Under the pieces are notes generated by a model. The model did not search any database. It saw nothing but the letters and a program-made list of their open reading frames with translations, and was not told where the DNA came from. This document shows positions 10,848 through 20,906 of a DNA stretch of 64,000 bases, in pieces. How positions within the stretch are numbered: position 1 is the stretch's first letter; every line of letters starts with the position of its first letter. The DNA is from Craterostigma plantagineum (Eukaryota; Streptophyta; Magnoliopsida; Lamiales; Linderniaceae), in the NCBI GenBank assembly GCA_027422505.1, contig JAPQWV010001404.1, forward strand, positions 26,479 to 90,478, given 5' to 3'. The translations under genes were made by a program, and so were the position numbers.

Positions 10848-11321
10848 CCAATTTTGAGTGCAGCACGCAGTGTTCATGCTTCTGCCCTGAGAAAAATGAG
10901 GTAGTGAGGATTGTATTAGCATTGTTCGGGTGGCTTCTACTAGTGTTCGATTCCATCTTTCTACAACTCCATTTTGTTGGGGAGTATGAATAGTGGAGAA
11001 TTGTTGAGTAATTCCTAGTGATTCGTAGAATTCACTGAGCTGTTGATTCTTGAATTCTGTTCCATTGCCTAACCGAATTACTTTGACACTGAGTTGTAGT
11101 GATTTCTGCGTTGACCTAACAAGATTTGGGATGTGTTCTACTCTCTCTGATCCGGTTCGTAAGAAGCAGACCCAAGTGTACCGCGAGTAGTCGTCTACTA
11201 TAACTAGCATACATCGCTTTCTATTGATGCTATATGTTCGCCCGCACAGATCGACATGTAATAGCTCTAGTGGATTTTGAGTGGATGTTGTGTGTTTTGT
11301 AGGGTGTGATGCCTTTTTCAT
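10848..11321 (-). pseudogene. Co1 integrase core, pseudogene
   Basis: Copia integrase catalytic region. Minus-strand reading gives LELLHVDLCG (first Asp), MLVIVDDYSRYTWVCFL, VIRLGNGTEFKN and PQQNGVVERWNRTLVEATRTML (catalytic Glu). The second catalytic aspartate is lost: the family has SDNGTEF and this copy reads LGNGTEF (about 11065-11085), a GAC to GGC type change. The frame ends at the Gy2 junction 10848 after NTACCTQN, so the C-terminal part of integrase is deleted. Confidence 0.83.
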
Positions 11322-11365
11322 TTTCCCTCTCTCACAAGCTGAGCACAGATGTTATTTCTGGTGCT

Positions 11366-11870
11366 TCAGTGCGGAAGTCCAAGAGCTAGTTTGTTGTTTG
11401 ACAACTTGTTGAGAGTCTTCAAATTTAAATGAGATAGCCGCTGGTGCCATAAGTTATTCTGAATTGAATTTGCTTTGAACATCAGGTAGATGGTTGTTTT
11501 TGGTCTGACCGTTCTAATGTCGACGGTGTAAAGATTGGTTTTGTGGGTTCCCGGGAGAAGTTCTTCACCGTCGGCATTGAGAATTTTGCACGTCTTCTTT
11601 TGAAATACTACTTGGAGTCCAATGTCAGTGAACTGTCCTATTGATAAGAGGTTGTGCGTCAGACCGTCAGCATAGGAAACTTCCTTGGTTATGAGTCGAT
11701 GGCATACAAGATCTCCATAACCAAGAATTTTTGCTCCATTGCTGTTCCCAAAGCGCACCAGTCCACCCGGCCTATCAACGTAATTGCTCAGCAGTCCCTT
11801 TTTCCCCGTTCATGTGTATGGAGCAACCTGAATCTAAATACCACACATGCGGGGCATGCAAAATTAAATT
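11366..11870 (-). pseudogene. Co1 protease and GAG-pre-integrase region
   Basis: The protease active site VWYLDSGCSIHMNGEKG is readable on the minus strand at about 11805-11855. It is followed by GLVRFGNSNGAKILGYGDL, LTHNLLSIGQFTDIGLQVVF and, toward 11400, LWHQRLSHLNLKTLNKLS, the GAG_pre-integrs HH motif. A frameshift near 11760 separates the protease motif from the rest. The domain order is right for copia. Confidence 0.8.
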
Positions 11871-11942
11871 AAAGGGTTTTTAGGTACCCATTTGAGAATT
11901 GGTCCACCTCTGTTGCGCTTGTCAGTCCGTATAGACTCTCTA

Positions 11943-14000
11943 CTAACCTAGATTTATTTTTGTTAGTATAAGATTTAATGTTAGACTCGAGTCTCTAATT
12001 TTTTCTAGGACTTGGATTGGGATTTCCTCAGTCTTAAGCTTTGGAACCCATTTTCGTAATATTAAGGCTCTCGTTATCCTATCCTTAGAAACACGTTTTT
12101 GCATCTTTTCGTGTTTTGCAGGTTCATTAGTAGTTTTAGTTTTGATTGCTTCTTTTTCTTGAAAGTGTGTTTCTGGAAATCGTTTTGGGAGCTTGCTTGT
12201 AGAAACAATCATGCTTGGGCAAATGATTTTTCAAATACAAAGATGAATTTTTGATAAAGCAGAAAAATAAGACGGTACAAAATTTTTGGAAGGAAAACAA
12301 TCAATAACAAAAGGTCTTTAGATTCATGAGTCTCCTTCAAAAGGTCTTCCTTTCTAACCCAAACTTTTCCTTTCAACGTTCTTTTTGTGGGTCCTGAAAT
12401 TTCAAAGCGTTAGTACAAGAAATTTTATCATTAGAAATCAAGGTATATGCAAGTGAGTGTAGTCTTAATTTTTCATGAAGTGTGGAGATTTCCTCGAGAA
12501 GTTTCTGCCTGTCCTCATCAAAGGACTTTCTCTCTTTTCGAGAGTGGAGTGTAGACTGATTTTCTTTATGCATTCAGGCATATCCCCTGCTGCATACGTA
12601 GCATCTCACTCATTGATTCTTCTGAGGTATCTCCTTCACTTGGACGAAGAATATCTGACAAATTCAGTTATATTGCAGGACATTTGCTATCTTGATAGCT
12701 CTCATTCAATTCTTTGTAATCAAACGATTAGATCAGCTTTCTTTCGTGTTTGTGTCTCATCCTCCCCTTGTAAGGTTTCGGATTACCGACGAAAGGCATG
12801 AGATCTGTCACACAACCTAATTGCATGTATTTGACATCATATAGATAGGGTGCATTGGTTATACATTGCTTTAACATACATGGGTTTCAAAACCAAGTCC
12901 CTTATGGGGGTTGTAAAAATCAATATCTGCAGGTTTGTTTAAGAAAATTGTCTGTTCTGACTGTTCTCGTCGGGTTAAGAGGTCCTCCGATTTTTGATCT
13001 TGGAGTACAGTCTTTCCCATTCCTTACAGAGTAAGTCATATTTCGTTGTAGCGTCTATTGCTTTTCCTCTATGAGACCATATTTCTTTTGTTAAATCCTG
13101 GGCCTTAGCCTCGGATTTTAGTGCCCGAGCTTCTAGTTTTGCTACTTTCTCATTAGCTACTAGTACTCGATTTTTTTCACATGCATAATCACACCTAAAC
13201 TTATCTAAAACTTCTAGTTCGGTAGATTTGCTTCTAATCTCTAACTTTCTTCTTGTCTGTTTGTTCATATTATAAAGAGTTAAGAATTCAGCTTTCATTT
13301 TAAGTAAGGAATCATAGTCAGCTTCGCTTACCTCAACCATGTCTGAGTTGCAGGAGGTTTCCCTTTCTGTGTTGCTTCCTAAAGCTTAAGTTCTATCCTC
13401 CTCGTTATCCAGTCTGGCCATTAGCGCCATGTTCTCTTCCTCACTGTCGGAGGTGTCCTCAAGCCAATGATCATGTTCAGCGATTAAGACCATTCCCTTC
13501 TCCTTCTGCTCGACCAATTGGACATTTCTTAGATGATAGTTGACATCATTTTTCTTGGGAGTTTTGCATTCTCTGAAGAAGTGTCCAGGTTTACAACAGT
13601 TGAAGCATTTTCCAGCTTGACGGGCGATCGCAGGATTAGTGTCTTCATCCTGACCCTTTCCCTTTGAAATAGACGAAGTTCTCTGCCGGTTGGATGAGGA
13701 TCCAGGCTTCTTATAGTATTTCTTCTGCATGACGTGTGAGATCAATGCGAGTTGTTTTGTGAGCTCCTTGATTTCCCCTGTTTTGTGAGCTCCTTGAATT
13801 CCCCAGCAGAGTCTGAATTTTCTCCTTCTGAAATTTAGGATGATTGCATGATCTCCTTCTCTTTTGATGGCCTTCTGGTTTGTCGTTCAGACATGAGTGC
13901 GAGTATGTCGCTTCCTGCTGGTTTAGCTTCCTCTCTTCTTTTCTTCAATAATTGGAATGTTGCTTGAGACAGTCAAATAGTGTGTGGATGCTGATTCTGG
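11943..14000 (-). pseudogene. Co1 gag: CCHC knuckle and long coiled coil
   Basis: Minus-strand Gag remnant. From N- to C-terminus: a charged segment before 13745 (ALMSERQTRRPSKEKEI, about 13850-13900), the knuckle CFNCCKPGHFFREC (about 13565-13610), an acidic tail (SDSEEENMALMARLDNEEDRT), a Lys/Glu/Leu-rich coiled coil (13340-12975), another (12573-12373) and a basic segment (12212-11943). Frames are broken between these. A tandem duplication of about 25 bp (TTTTGTGAGCTCCTTG units at 13753 and 13778) breaks the reading before the knuckle. Long coiled coils downstream of the knuckle are unlike Tork or Ale Gags and fit SIRE-type elements. Confidence 0.72.
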
Positions 14001-14139
14001 TCAAGTTGTTCATTTGTCTCATCATTTCCCATGCTTAAGGAGTCCATTCTTTTGTTTTGGATGTGATTGTTGACGTGTAATATAAGAAAAATATAATTTA
14101 ATCGAAAATTTTGGTCAAAATGAGTTTTGAGATTTGACT

Positions 14140-14880
14140 TTGACTTTAAGGTTTGGTTCACGAATCTGGACAAAGACTTGAATACATGAATTGTAGTTTC
14201 GCTTGGTTCACGAATTGAGTAAACGGATTGGTAAGTATTGCTTCACGAATTGGTTTGAGACAGGGTCGTGAAGTAGACAGGTTCTCCGAGTTCGTGAAGT
14301 GATAGGATACGTGAAGTAAACTGGGTTCGCAAACTGTGACTGAGTTCGTGAAATAATCGAATAGTTGAATTGGTCTTGGGAGTTCGCGAACCAGCTTGAG
14401 TCGTGGTTGATCGTATCGCAAACTGACGTGGGATTCAATTCGTGAAGTAAAGTGACAGGATTCGTGAAGCTCAATTTGCAGAGTTGACTTCGCGAAGTAT
14501 GATGTGCGAATTTGAGATGTTGATCTTTGAAAATCAAACGCGAAACTAAACTTCGCGGAGCTTGATGATGCGTGAACCTAGTTCGCGAAGATGAAGGTTT
14601 AAACTTGAATCGCCAAACTGGAAACGTGAGCCTGATACGTTAATGCGCTGAGTTTGTGAAATAGGTTGGTAACTCTGATTCGCGAATTGGCTTTGATTCG
14701 CAAATTAAATTTGTAACTTCACACGGATTTGCAAAACTCAATGACTTCAACCTAGTTCTACCTTGACACTTTCAATTCAAGAAATTCCACTCTTTAGTTG
14801 ACTCGTGAAACTCGATGGCCCGTGAATCCGTGAAACTTAGCCCTAATGAAGTGCCGTTTGCGAACCCCAAGAACAGAGTG
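14140..14880. repeat. Palindrome-rich Co1 leader, core TTCGCGAA/TTCGTGAA
   Basis: Between the primer site and gag of Co1 the DNA is crowded with TTCGCGAA, TTCGTGAA, TTCGCAAA and related 8-mers at 15-40 bp spacing, for example near 14205, 14244, 14315, 14385, 14437, 14470, 14498, 14550, 14580 and 14690. The same core dominates the unrelated Gy3 LTRs. The short minus-strand ORFs here are by-products of the repeats. Confidence 0.7.
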
Positions 14881-15120
14881 AAGAACAGAGCTATTCTTCT
14901 CTTCGCAGACAAAAAATCCAGAAAATCCTCAAACTCGACAGAAACTGGTTGGGTAGTTCTCAGAACCGTTAGATATGCAGAGTAACAGCTTGAATAACCC
15001 AGAAAACAACTAAAAACAGTTTGTAAATGCGATTTTGGCCTGTTTGACGAAACTGAAAAATCTGCAAAAGCTCAAAACTCGATTTTTGTTCCCTTGTAAT
15101 GAAGTTTCCTCACCTACACG

Positions 15121-15438
15121 CTACTCTGATACCACTTAATTCCAGATTAATCCAAGAACACATTGATACTTCTAAAGATTAAAACCTTCGTTGAATGTGA
15201 ATAGTGTTTGGAAGCTTTAGAGCCTTTGAGTACGTGAAGTATTTTGCAAAATGGAAACCTTAAATACAATACTGTAGTGCTTAGGGTTTAATAACTTGAA
15301 TAAGGTATTAAGCCTATTGGGCCTTTAGTAGGCCTATTACAACTCACAACCCAATTAAATAAAATGCAACATATACAACATAAAGAAATAAAAAGACTTA
15401 AAATAAATATATTGGACACTTCTAAACTATTCCTAACA
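15121..15438 (-). repeat. Co1 primer site and 5' LTR
   Basis: On the minus strand TGGTATCAGAGTAG (15134-15121) is an initiator tRNA-Met type primer site. The LTR upstream of it spans about 15137-15438 and begins TGTTAGGAATAGTTTAG at 15438. The inner edge does not end in a clear CA, so that boundary is approximate. No second LTR is in the window to confirm length. The flanking ATAAC (15439-15443) would be the candidate TSD. Confidence 0.65.
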
Positions 15439-15832
15439 ATAACAACGCACAACACAAACAATCTTCAGCACAAAGACACATCAGCTGCTCAATGTCAAAA
15501 ATAAAGGAAAAAGAAGAATAATTATACTTAATCAACAAGTCCCAAATTTTGCATCACATCAAGTAAAATTCTAGGAATTTTTTCACGAAATTTTAAATGA
15601 AAGACTTCGAAAAGAAATGCTTGGTCAGCATATCTCTTTGACATCACTAATCTAAAATCAGGGAAAAATTCGATAAAAATCGGTGCTCCAAGAACTGAAT
15701 ATTAAAAATAAAACAATAAATTCAGGATTGCGAACCGTACAACCAACGGAATTTCAAATACGTAACATCCACTAGTGATTATAGAAAATTTGTTTTACTA
15801 AAACAAAGATAAATTGGGAATTGCAATAGTAA
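15439..15832. other. Unassigned spacer between Co1 and LD1
   Basis: About 390 bp of AT-rich DNA with no ORF, RNA gene, LTR end or repeat that I recognise. The last five bases before LD1 (15833-15837) are the LD1 target duplication. Confidence 0.6.
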
Positions 15833-15837
15833 CCACG

Positions 15838-16176
15838 TGTTGGAACTATTTATTGCGTTCAATTGATATAGTTATCGTGTCTTGCTATGCAAATAAGTAG
15901 TCTTGGACTGAATTAGCACTATTATAGGACTACTTATGTAAATATACCACGATAGATGGTATATATAAGTGAACTCGTGGAGTGCGGTGTAGCAAGGAAT
16001 CATTATCGAATACGAGAATTGGAATTTAGAGAGAAATTAACGCCAAATCCTTGCTTGAGCTCCAAGTCATTTCTCTCAAAGCTTAATTGGTAAATCTCGA
16101 TCTTTATCTTTCAAATTCGTTAGATTTACAATCCATTCTTCGGAGATTAGATCTAGGTTGGATATCTGAGGTCCTT
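15838..16176 (+). repeat. LD1 5' LTR
   Basis: Starts TGTTGGAACTATT. The 3' copy ends in GACCTAACA, but here the end reads GAGGTCC directly followed by TTATCAGAGC, so a few bases at the LTR and primer-site boundary are deleted. The LTR is about 340 bp, close to the 350 bp of the 3' copy. Confidence 0.78.
15943..15969 (+). promoter_or_regulatory. LD1 LTR core promoter: inverted repeat with TATA box
   Basis: TATACCA...TGGTATA arms flank a short centre and run into TATATAAG (15962-15969). The 3' LTR has the same layout at about 20541-20566 with TATACCAAC and GTTGGTATA. The arms stay complementary although the bases differ between the two LTRs. This is probably the element promoter. Confidence 0.6.
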
Positions 16177-16966
16177 ATCAGAGCTGAGCGTGTTAGTGTT
16201 TGAATCAAAATTAGGATTGAATTTTGGAAATTGGAAACTAAATTTTTTCGCGAGTTACTGTTCATTACAAGTTACTATTCACGGGCGATTGTTCACAGCT
16301 GAAATTCGATTTGATGTTTCATAATTCGACTTGGTCTGCTGCTGTTGAGGTTAAATTGTATGTTTCTAATTGACTTTAGCTTGTTGTCGTTCGATTGAAC
16401 ACAAATCTTTACGAATTTTGAAGATTGCATCGAAATTGTTCTTCGCAAGTTCATTCTGATTTTTCAAACATTGGACTGATTTTGCTTTGATTGAGCTGCA
16501 TTGAGTGTTTGTTCGTGTCAATTCATCATTCTGATCTATTACCCAGACTTTTATAGATGTTGTTTTCGATCAGATTTATGATAAGTTGTGTTCTTCGCGT
16601 TCTTCGTAAAATTCATCCGAATTCTGAAAAATTTGACATATTTTGCTGTTTCTGGTTTGACTGTGTTAGAACTGTTCTTCTATGATTTCCGATCAATAAC
16701 CTATGATTTATCCGTCGTATTAATTGTTTTGGGTTGAATTCTGACTTTACACAAATGTTTCGTAAGCTTCGGTGAAGTTTTTTTCTACCACTGTTTGCAA
16801 TTAAAAACTGATCGAGAAAGTATTGCGAACGAAAACAGTATATGGACTAATCAAATACTAGTCGAATACATACTAATGGTCGAAAACAGTACTCACTTGA
16901 AAAGACCCATCAAAAACAGTACTCGAAATAGTTAACCGATCGCAAATAGTAAGCAATCGAGAAAAG

Positions 16967-17120
16967 CATCGAAAAAAGTCGGATTGCATATGCAAACTTG
17001 AAACAATTAGCAATCATTACACAATCACTATCATCATTCAGTCATCGAAAAAGTCTGAATGCATACGCAAACTTGAAAACAATTAGCAATCATTAAACAA
17101 TCATCATCATCACATTGCAT
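16967..17120 (+). repeat. LD1 leader tandem duplication and TCGAAAACAGTA repeats
   Basis: Two roughly 77-bp tandem copies: 16967-17042 and 17045-17120, both reading CATCGAAAAA...GCAAACTTGAAA...AATTAGCAATCATT. Just upstream (16835-16960) the motif TCGAAAACAGTA or CAAAAACAGTACTCG recurs every 25-40 bp. This is non-coding leader between primer site and gag. Confidence 0.65.
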
Positions 17121-17399
17121 ACCACAATCATTACATATCATTATCAACTTGCAAATTGGTATTATTAGATAAATGTATTTTTTTCTCGAATTTATTTTTT
17201 CGATCGAAAACAGTAACCTTCAGTTGGCACATTAATAGAAAAAGCTTTTGGTATATACTACTAAATTTTTAGATCAAACATAAACCAAAAAAAAAAACTT
17301 TTCGAAACTGAAATTTGAAAAGTCAAATATTTTTAATCAATCCTCAAAAAAAAATTCAAATCCACAAAACACGTTAACGATCAAAATATCCAACCAAAT

Positions 17400-18380
17400 T
17401 TAAACTACAATAACAACATTATGGATCCCAAATAAGATCATCAAGAAATTACAAAATAAAGTAACAACATTACAAGACCAAGTAACAATCAATTATGTTT
17501 GTGCAATGGAACAATAGGAAAAATGTAAGAATGAACTTGAAAATGGTTAGATCACTCGAGACTAAGATTGAAACCTTAGAAACTACGGTTAAGGAACTTA
17601 CCAAAAATTTTGAAGTAGTCCAAGTAGACAAAATCATGAGGCGTATAGAGCTACAACTTCCATAGATGAATGCAAAGCCAAACAAGAGTTAAAACTAAGA
17701 CTAGCTAGTGCTCTCGATATGATCTCTAGTTTTGAATCTATGCTAGAAATTTCTGAATCTAATCTTAGGAACTCTAGTGCGAAAATAGATGAACTAACTG
17801 ATAGCTTGAATTTTAGTGAGACTAAGTACATTCAATTAGAGAAGCATAGTTCGATAGTAAAAGAACTAGATGACAGACTAGCTAATAACTACAATTGTTT
17901 AGTTAAGAGCTTTGATGAAAGAGGTATCCTTAAATGTAGATTGTCGAAAGCGAATGAAAAAGTCGCTAATCTAGAATCAAAATTAGAAAAACTAGTTCTA
18001 GGATTAGTGAACTAACAAAGAACTTAAGTGCCTGTGAAGCCGAAAAGCATGCTCCTCTAAATAACTATGCTTTATTAGGAGAAGAACATGGGAAGCTCTA
18101 TTATAAGATTAATCAATTAGAAAATCTTCTTGCGATTTCTAAGACCGAGAAAGCACTATTTGATCATTCTAAAAATTCATCTTCCATCGATACACCTCCT
18201 ATTCTTAAGAAATAGAGGATTTAAATTCTACATTAGAAATGGATAGACAGAATTTTGAAGCAAAAAGAATGCACTTTTTGATGGAGATATCTAATCTCAA
18301 AGCTTCCTCGATTTCAAAAGAAAAAATAATTTTAAAGCAGGTTAAGAAAGAAAAAAGAGCCCTTGAGCGCCAATAATTAA
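17400..18380 (+). pseudogene. LD1 coiled-coil gag remnant
   Basis: The longest open stretch (17719-18015, 98 residues) and its continuations in neighbouring frames are rich in Leu, Lys, Glu and Ser with heptad-like spacing (KIDELTDSLNFSETKYIQLE, LSKANEKVANLESKLEKLV). The frame then shifts into ISELTKNLSACEAEK and runs with stops to about 18380. The block NEKVANLESK resembles NEKVAKLEAR in Co1 Gag (about 13120-13160), suggesting LD1 derives from a SIRE-like copia element. No zinc knuckle is visible. It is not an intact gene. Confidence 0.6.
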
Positions 18381-19139
18381 AATTTTTTTACACTTAAAGC
18401 CGTTACTATTACTTGTTCGTTAAAGCCTATCAATTTTAGAAGTATAAATTGGGAAAGTGGCTCTTCCTCCGAAAAGAAAATTTTTCACGAAAATATTTCA
18501 AGTTCTAGCGCACAATTTCATCGTGTGCTTCAAATGATTATACTAATCTTTCATTTAAAAAGACTAGACTTGAAATAATTTTCGAAATTCTTATTCTCAT
18601 TCTAATGTTAAAATGTGCATTCTCTACGTAGGAAATACGACACCTGCTTATCGTTCCGAAAAGCATTGATTACGACTAGGTACCGAGAAGACCTTTACAA
18701 GTACACATTCTAGGAGCACATATTCACATGTTAGAATTACTTATCCGTGTAAATTCAAGCAAAATGGATTCCTAAGTCGATATCAAGTCGCAAAGTCCTA
18801 GTCAAATATGGACTCCTAAGACTACATCATCGACCAACTTAGGCTCACACTCTAATTTTACACAATTTACGCCTAATTCCTTTTTTGCTAATAAGGTAGG
18901 ACCCACACAACAATGGGTAACAAAGTCCCGATAGTTTTGCAGAATTTCTTCATGTATGGAATTCGACGTAGTGGCTCCACATACATGATATAGGGATGAG
19001 GCATGAGCTACTACAACTAAGCCTCAACGAGGGAGTTCAAATTTTAATTCTTGAAGGGGAGAAAAACTCACAATGAGCGATTTAAGGGAACGAGATTCGT
19101 AATATTTGTCTAGCTTATTACGTAAATTTCTGGGGGAGA

Positions 19140-19320
19140 ATTTTTTTTGGGAGATATAAAAAAAAGGGATATATATATATACGTAAACGGAGATATAAGT
19201 ATAATACTACTATATTAATAATATACATACATATATATCTTTACTGTATAAAAAAGAAGAAAAAAATAAAAAGAAAAAAAGAAAAAAAATAAAAAAAATG
19301 AAAAAAGATAAGTGTTTCAT
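19140..19320. repeat. Low-complexity AT/purine tract inside LD1
   Basis: Runs of T, (TA)n and A/G-rich sequence (for example 19160-19210 and 19250-19310). No gene signal. The region from about 19000 to 20050 holds only unsupported short ORFs. Confidence 0.6.
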
Positions 19321-20054
19321 AAATCACGGGGAACCATGTACGCTATCACCGTTTCACTCGGAAATGGGAGATATTGAACTAAGTTGTATTCCGCCCCGTA
19401 CCACGCTTTTATTGAACACTCGTGTCTAGTGTGTCCGCAGTCCCCAAAATTTCAAATTTTTAGGACACGTACACTTTTAATACATCTAGTCTTTGTGATT
19501 ACGTTAGAACTTCCGTTGACATTTCTTTTTAAAGACATGCTTCGAGGATCGGAAGGAAGTCCGACCGTTGCAACATCAAAGCAACAACGATTTCGGCCAT
19601 CTTCTACGAGCTGTGCTCCTAGTTGATGTAAATGGGATGCCTATGTGCCCCCGGTACTCATTTCGACGGATTGCCTTTGGGGCTCCATCCAGTTATTACC
19701 CTCATAGACCTTTTTGTATGTCCTTATCTACCTCCAAATTAACATGCTGAAATCGTTAACACGATTCGCCATGAAGGGAGAAAGGGTTATGCTTACACAA
19801 TCGGCCGGTCCACCCACCAATTTCCGCCGCACGTACCACTCTGAAGCCGAGCTCTCTCACAATGCCACATTCAAAGGTGGCTCGGTACAACTTAAAAAAA
19901 TCAAAGAAAGAGACGACTTACCTTCTTCCGAAACTAGTGACGCTTCTTCTAGGCCGAACAAGACAACTTCCATTCAGAGAAGATTAATCTGGCGAAACGG
20001 GGAAGATGGCTAAACCCGGGCCCTCTCCTCGACTGAACGACACGTGATTCAAGC

Positions 20055-20152
20055 ATCGTCAACGGGCGAAGTTGCCAACTGTGTCCACTCAAGGACCGAA
20101 GTTGCCAACCATGTCCACTGCATTAATGATCGAAGTTGCCAACCGTGTTCAC
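20055..20152 (+). repeat. Three tandem GAAGTTGCCAAC units in LD1
   Basis: CGAAGTTGCCAAC(C/T)(A/G)TGT(C/T)CACT occurs three times at about 20068, 20097 and 20128, at roughly 30-bp spacing, shortly before the polypurine tract. It sits in the 3' non-coding part of the element. Confidence 0.65.
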
Positions 20153-20429
20153 TTCTCCAAACCTCAAATCAGACTTCCCAATATCAACACAAGGTTGGAC
20201 CCAATAGGGGGAGTTTCGTGTGCTTTCAAAGGGATAGGTAAATCACGAACTTCGTACATCTTACGGCATTTTTGAGAAGAACTCTGAAGGAAGATTCTAA
20301 GAAAAAGCTAATGCCTAGAAGATCGGGTGAGCTTGAAGATTTTCTAAAGAGGAGATTTCGGGGACTCTTTCCGATAGCAAGACGAAGATAACCTGCACTA
20401 TATTGGAAATTGTATACCAATGGGGAGAT

Positions 20430-20779
20430 TGTTGGGACTATTTATTGCATTCAATTAATGTAGTTATCTTAGTCTAGCTTTGATATTAAGTAGCATTGGG
20501 CTTAATTGTAATTAGTAATATTATAGAGCTACTTATGTAAATATACCAACATGGTTGGTATATATAGTGACTCTAAAGCTTGCTATGGAGGGATAATTCA
20601 TTTGTAGTAAATTCATTATCTCGTAATTGAGCTTATTGGGGAATGAAGCTTGCTCTCTAAGTTAGAATTAGCTCCCTAAGTTTCCCTCGACAAATCCGAA
20701 AGGTTATTATCGATCTTAATCTTCGTTATACGAATTCGCTACGTGATTTGATCCCCGTTGAATAAATTTGGACCTAACA
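20430..20779 (+). repeat. LD1 3' LTR
   Basis: 350 bp from TGTTGGGACTATT to GACCTAACA, preceded by the polypurine tract TGGGGAGAT and followed by the TSD CCACG (20780-20784). A TATA-type box lies at 20559-20566 next to an inverted repeat. Confidence 0.85.
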
Positions 20780-20906
20780 CCACGCGGATAAGCGATTTGT
20801 GAAAATTAGACCCTAACTATCCTTTTTCTCTAACAAAATATTCATTTTCTGCTTCAGTAAATAGAAAAGCATATCCAGATTTTTTAATAAAGATAGAAGC
20901 ACAATA

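Larger units (their letters stand above)
5160..15438 (-). mobile_element. Co1: SIRE-like Ty1/copia element split by Gy1 and Gy2
   Basis: Minus-strand copia element in two pieces, 10848-15438 (5' LTR, primer site, leader, gag, protease, integrase) and 5160-6306 (linker and RT). Gy2 lies between them, and Gy1 ends the element inside RT, so RNase H and the 3' LTR are not in the window. The order protease, integrase, RT is the copia order. The long coiled-coil Gag beside a CCHC knuckle, the WYLDSGCS protease motif and the initiator-Met primer site suggest the SIRE lineage, which is a judgement from pattern, not a tree. Every reading frame is broken. Confidence 0.85.
15838..20779 (+). mobile_element. 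LD1: non-autonomous LTR element (LARD-like), TSD CCACG
   Basis: Two related LTRs (15838-~16176, TGTTGGAACTATTTATTGCG; 20430-20779, TGTTGGGACTATTTATTGCA) enclose about 4.2 kb. CCACG occurs immediately before (15833-15837) and after (20780-20784), so the ends are exact. A primer-site remnant TTATCAGAGC (about 16175-16184) and a polypurine tract TGGGGAGAT (20421-20429) are present. The interior has only coiled-coil Gag remnants and a broken protease-like stretch (about 18930-19000); no RT, RNase H or integrase was found. It must have been moved by another element's proteins, plausibly a SIRE-type relative given its Gag. The LTRs differ by many substitutions, so it is old. Confidence 0.85.

Noticed and set aside
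14208..14537. Minus-strand ORFs of 87 and 109 residues in the Co1 leader
   Set aside because: They consist of translated palindrome repeats and overlap each other in different frames, upstream of the real gag.
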